From Planctomycetota bacterium (GTDB lineage: Bacteria > Planctomycetota > Planctomycetia > Pirellulales > Pirellulaceae): a stretch of 64,000 nt of DNA. The notes beneath the pieces are model-generated. The model made no database searches, was not told the origin of the DNA, and saw nothing but the letters and a program-made list of their open reading frames with translations. Positions 62,529-64,000 of the stretch are shown here, one piece after another. Each line of letters opens with the position of its first letter. The first letter of the stretch is position 1. A program made the position numbers and the translations under genes. The stretch lies in assembly GCA_963204915.1 (NCBI GenBank), contig CAUJHS010000096.1, positions 1 to 64,000 of the forward strand, given 5' to 3'.

Positions 62529-63083
62529 ATGAAAAAAGGCAGCTCCATTGGCATCATCGAAACGTCGAGCATCGCGCGAGGATTCGCCATCGCCGACGCG
62601 GTTCTCAAGGCCGGCAATGTGCAACTCGTGATCAATCGCACGATCTGCCCCGGTAAGTACATGGTGCTAATTAGCGGTGACGTTGATGCGGTTCAATCGA
62701 GCATTGAAGCCGGGGTCCGCTCGGCCGCGCACACGCTGGTCGATCACTTTGTCATCTCGAACGTGCATCCCTCGGTATTTCCAGCCATTAGCGGCGTCGC
62801 CCACTTACCCGAGATGAAAGCATTGGGCGTGGTCGAAGCGTTTAGCGTAGCGTCGATCATCGAAGCCGCCGACGCGGCCGTCAAAGCCACGGCAGTGCAA
62901 CTCGTGGCGATTCACCTGGCGATGGCGATTGGCGGCAAAGGCTTCGTGACGATGACCGGCGATGTGGCCTCGGTCGAAGCGGCTGTCGCTGTGGCCGCTG
63001 GCATCATCGAGAAAAAAGGACTGCTGGTCGAGAAAGTCGTTATACCCGCGCCGCGCCGCGAACTCATCAGCGAGTTCATCTAG
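62529..63083 (+). CDS. pduT: PduT-like tandem BMC shell protein
   Basis: This 184-residue protein has two BMC domains (about 5-85 and 98-175; MKKGSSIGIIETSSIARGFA, then MKALGVVEAFSVASIIEAA). A single Cys, at residue 40 in NRTICPGKYM, corresponds to the PduT pore Cys that holds a 4Fe-4S cluster at the centre of the trimer. It forms a trimer with pseudo-hexagonal shape in microcompartment shells and may carry electrons across the shell together with PduS. No other shell genes are seen within the window. Confidence 0.9.
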   Translation: MKKGSSIGIIETSSIARGFAIADAVLKAGNVQLVINRTICPGKYMVLISGDVDAVQSSIEAGVRSAAHTLVDHFVISNVHPSVFPAISGVAHLPEMKALGVVEAFSVASIIEAADAAVKATAVQLVAIHLAMAIGGKGFVTMTGDVASVEAAVAVAAGIIEKKGLLVEKVVIPAPRRELISEFI

Positions 63084-63149
63084 CGCGATCTCGGAATTGA
63101 CCGGCCCATGCCATTCTCGACGGCGACGAGGGCGCAAGAGGCGCGCCTT

Positions 63150-64000
63150 TCACCCCCACAGGCCGCGCAACTTTTCGTCGTCTTTCACGCCAAGCGGGTA
63201 CTTCTGACTGTGCGGATGGTCGGCAATGCCCGCGAATTGCCGCAGCGCTTCTTGAATGTGCTCAGGCCGGACGCGGACTCCATGGTCTTTGTCGCAGGCG
63301 AGCGTTTGAGGATCAACCGGAATAGCGAATTGACCTTCGTCGGTCGCCCCAATGACGCGGTTACCCCGTATGCCTGGGCCAAGGAACATAATCGAACCGA
63401 TCGACCAATGGTCTTTGCCATTGCCGCTGTTATACGTTGGCGTGCGGCCCATTTCGCTTTGCACAATGACGACGAGTTTCTCACGAATTTGAAGCGATTC
63501 AGCCCGGTGCAAGAGATACGCCACGCCTTCCAAGAACTCGGGAATGAGCTTCATTTGATCGGGGTCGTTGTTCGCGTGGCTGTCGAACTGCCCGATGGAA
63601 AGGTTCGCCGAGACGCACACTCCTGCTTTGAACGACGCCAGTGCGATCTCGGCTTGCTGCGCGAGCCGCTCTTTGGGAATCGTCTCGGGAATGTAGGGGG
63701 TAATGCGCTGCAGCGCTTTCGAGTTGACTTGCGCGGCGTATAACATGCTTTCGGCGCGCTGCCGGCGGGGCAACAGCGCTTGGGCGGTGCGGCTGGCCCG
63801 TTGCTCGCCAAGTGCCTGTTCGATGCGCGCGAGTGCGAAGTCATCATGGTAAGGCGCACGCACGTTGCCCTCGACGGCGTCGGCGTTGGCGATGCGCTGG
63901 AGCGACGGCAAATAAGGAACTCGCGACATCGCAACCAAGTTGCCCGTCGCGGAGTAGTTCCCAAACGTGAGAAACGACAGAGGACACGTCGGACCTTGAC
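63150..64000 (-). CDS. DUF1501 protein, 5' part beyond the right edge
   Basis: The minus-strand frame remains open from its stop at 63150 to the window end with no stop (it reads GPTCPLSFLTFGNYSATGNL just before the edge), so the start lies beyond 64,000. The visible 280 or so residues match the C-terminal half of DUF1501 proteins: FDSHANNDPDQMKLIPEFL, LVVIVQSEMGRTPTYNSGN and GATDEGQFAIPVDP. It is a second DUF1501 gene, converging on pduT with a 66-base gap; its usual PSCyt1 partner would be upstream, off the window. Confidence 0.88.
   Translation of the reverse strand, partial: QGPTCPLSFLTFGNYSATGNLVAMSRVPYLPSLQRIANADAVEGNVRAPYHDDFALARIEQALGEQRASRTAQALLPRRQRAESMLYAAQVNSKALQRITPYIPETIPKERLAQQAEIALASFKAGVCVSANLSIGQFDSHANNDPDQMKLIPEFLEGVAYLLHRAESLQIREKLVVIVQSEMGRTPTYNSGNGKDHWSIGSIMFLGPGIRGNRVIGATDEGQFAIPVDPQTLACDKDHGVRVRPEHIQEALRQFAGIADHPHSQKYPLGVKDDEKLRGLWG

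Noticed and set aside
61128-64000. Complete microcompartment locus
   Set aside because: Only pduS and pduT are present; no BMC-H, BMC-P or enzyme genes were found in the window.
1-64000. CRISPR array or second tRNA cluster
   Set aside because: No regularly spaced direct repeats of 20-40 bases and no further cloverleaf were seen.

Overview
The window reads as chromosomal DNA of a planctomycete, probably near Pirellulales. The evidence is family content. There is a PSCyt1/DUF1549/DUF1553 protein next to a DUF1501 protein and a second DUF1501 gene at the right edge. There are also a secreted neutral-ceramidase-like protein, a MoxR/DUF58 pair, a GYF plus DUF4190 membrane protein, and a PduS/PduT pair of microcompartment type. 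DNA is GC-rich and genes are mostly in short directons. This assignment is inference from gene families; no rRNA gene is present.

Region 1 (1 to about 14,560) is accessory DNA. From left to right it holds a block of inverted repeats, a type I restriction-modification operon (hsdRMS), a converging two-gene module of a DUF4365 nuclease-like protein and an unrecognised partner, an unrecognised 486-residue protein, two small DNA-binding proteins, a primase-polymerase/helicase and a tyrosine integrase. The integrase frame runs into the 3' half of an intact tRNA-Val(GAC) gene on the minus strand. This fits an integrative element inserted at the tRNA 3' end with hsdRMS and the DUF4365 pair as cargo. 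The left end was not found. No capsid, terminase or conjugation genes are visible, so a satellite-like or integrative element is more likely than a complete prophage.

Region 2 (14.6 to 35.3 kb) looks like core chromosome: GYF/DUF4190 protein, MoxR-DUF58 operon, NAD-dependent epimerase-like protein, an ABC exporter whose permease carries a large propeller-like insert, a sugar-isomerase-like TIM barrel, a UPF1-like helicase with a DbpA-like RNA-binding N-terminus, a lipoprotein, a Tat-exported alpha/beta hydrolase, YidC with a PDZ-like insert, a GNAT acetyltransferase, a family 2 glycosyltransferase, an AAA+ ATPase and a His-rich secreted protein.

Region 3 (35.3 to 45.0 kb) is the most interesting part. 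It is a tightly packed minus-strand operon of eight genes: two exported beta-propellers, a small Cys-rich membrane protein, a Tat-exported polyferredoxin (NapG-like), a membrane ferredoxin (NapH-like), a small membrane protein, a NuoE-NuoF/HydBC-like fusion and an Fe-S/GltD-like flavoprotein. Four-base ATGA overlaps link several of them. I infer a transmembrane electron-transfer system connecting NAD(P)H with an extracytoplasmic redox partner. No hydrogenase, formate dehydrogenase or nitrate reductase catalytic subunit is in the window.

Region 4 (45 to 64 kb) carries a TPR plus beta-barrel protein, low-complexity secreted proteins, a cyclase-family hydrolase, a YeiH-type transporter with a coiled-coil extension, the ceramidase-like and PSCyt1/DUF1501 genes, a KtrB/KtrA potassium uptake pair, then pduS and pduT with no other shell genes in view, and a truncated DUF1501 gene running off the right edge.
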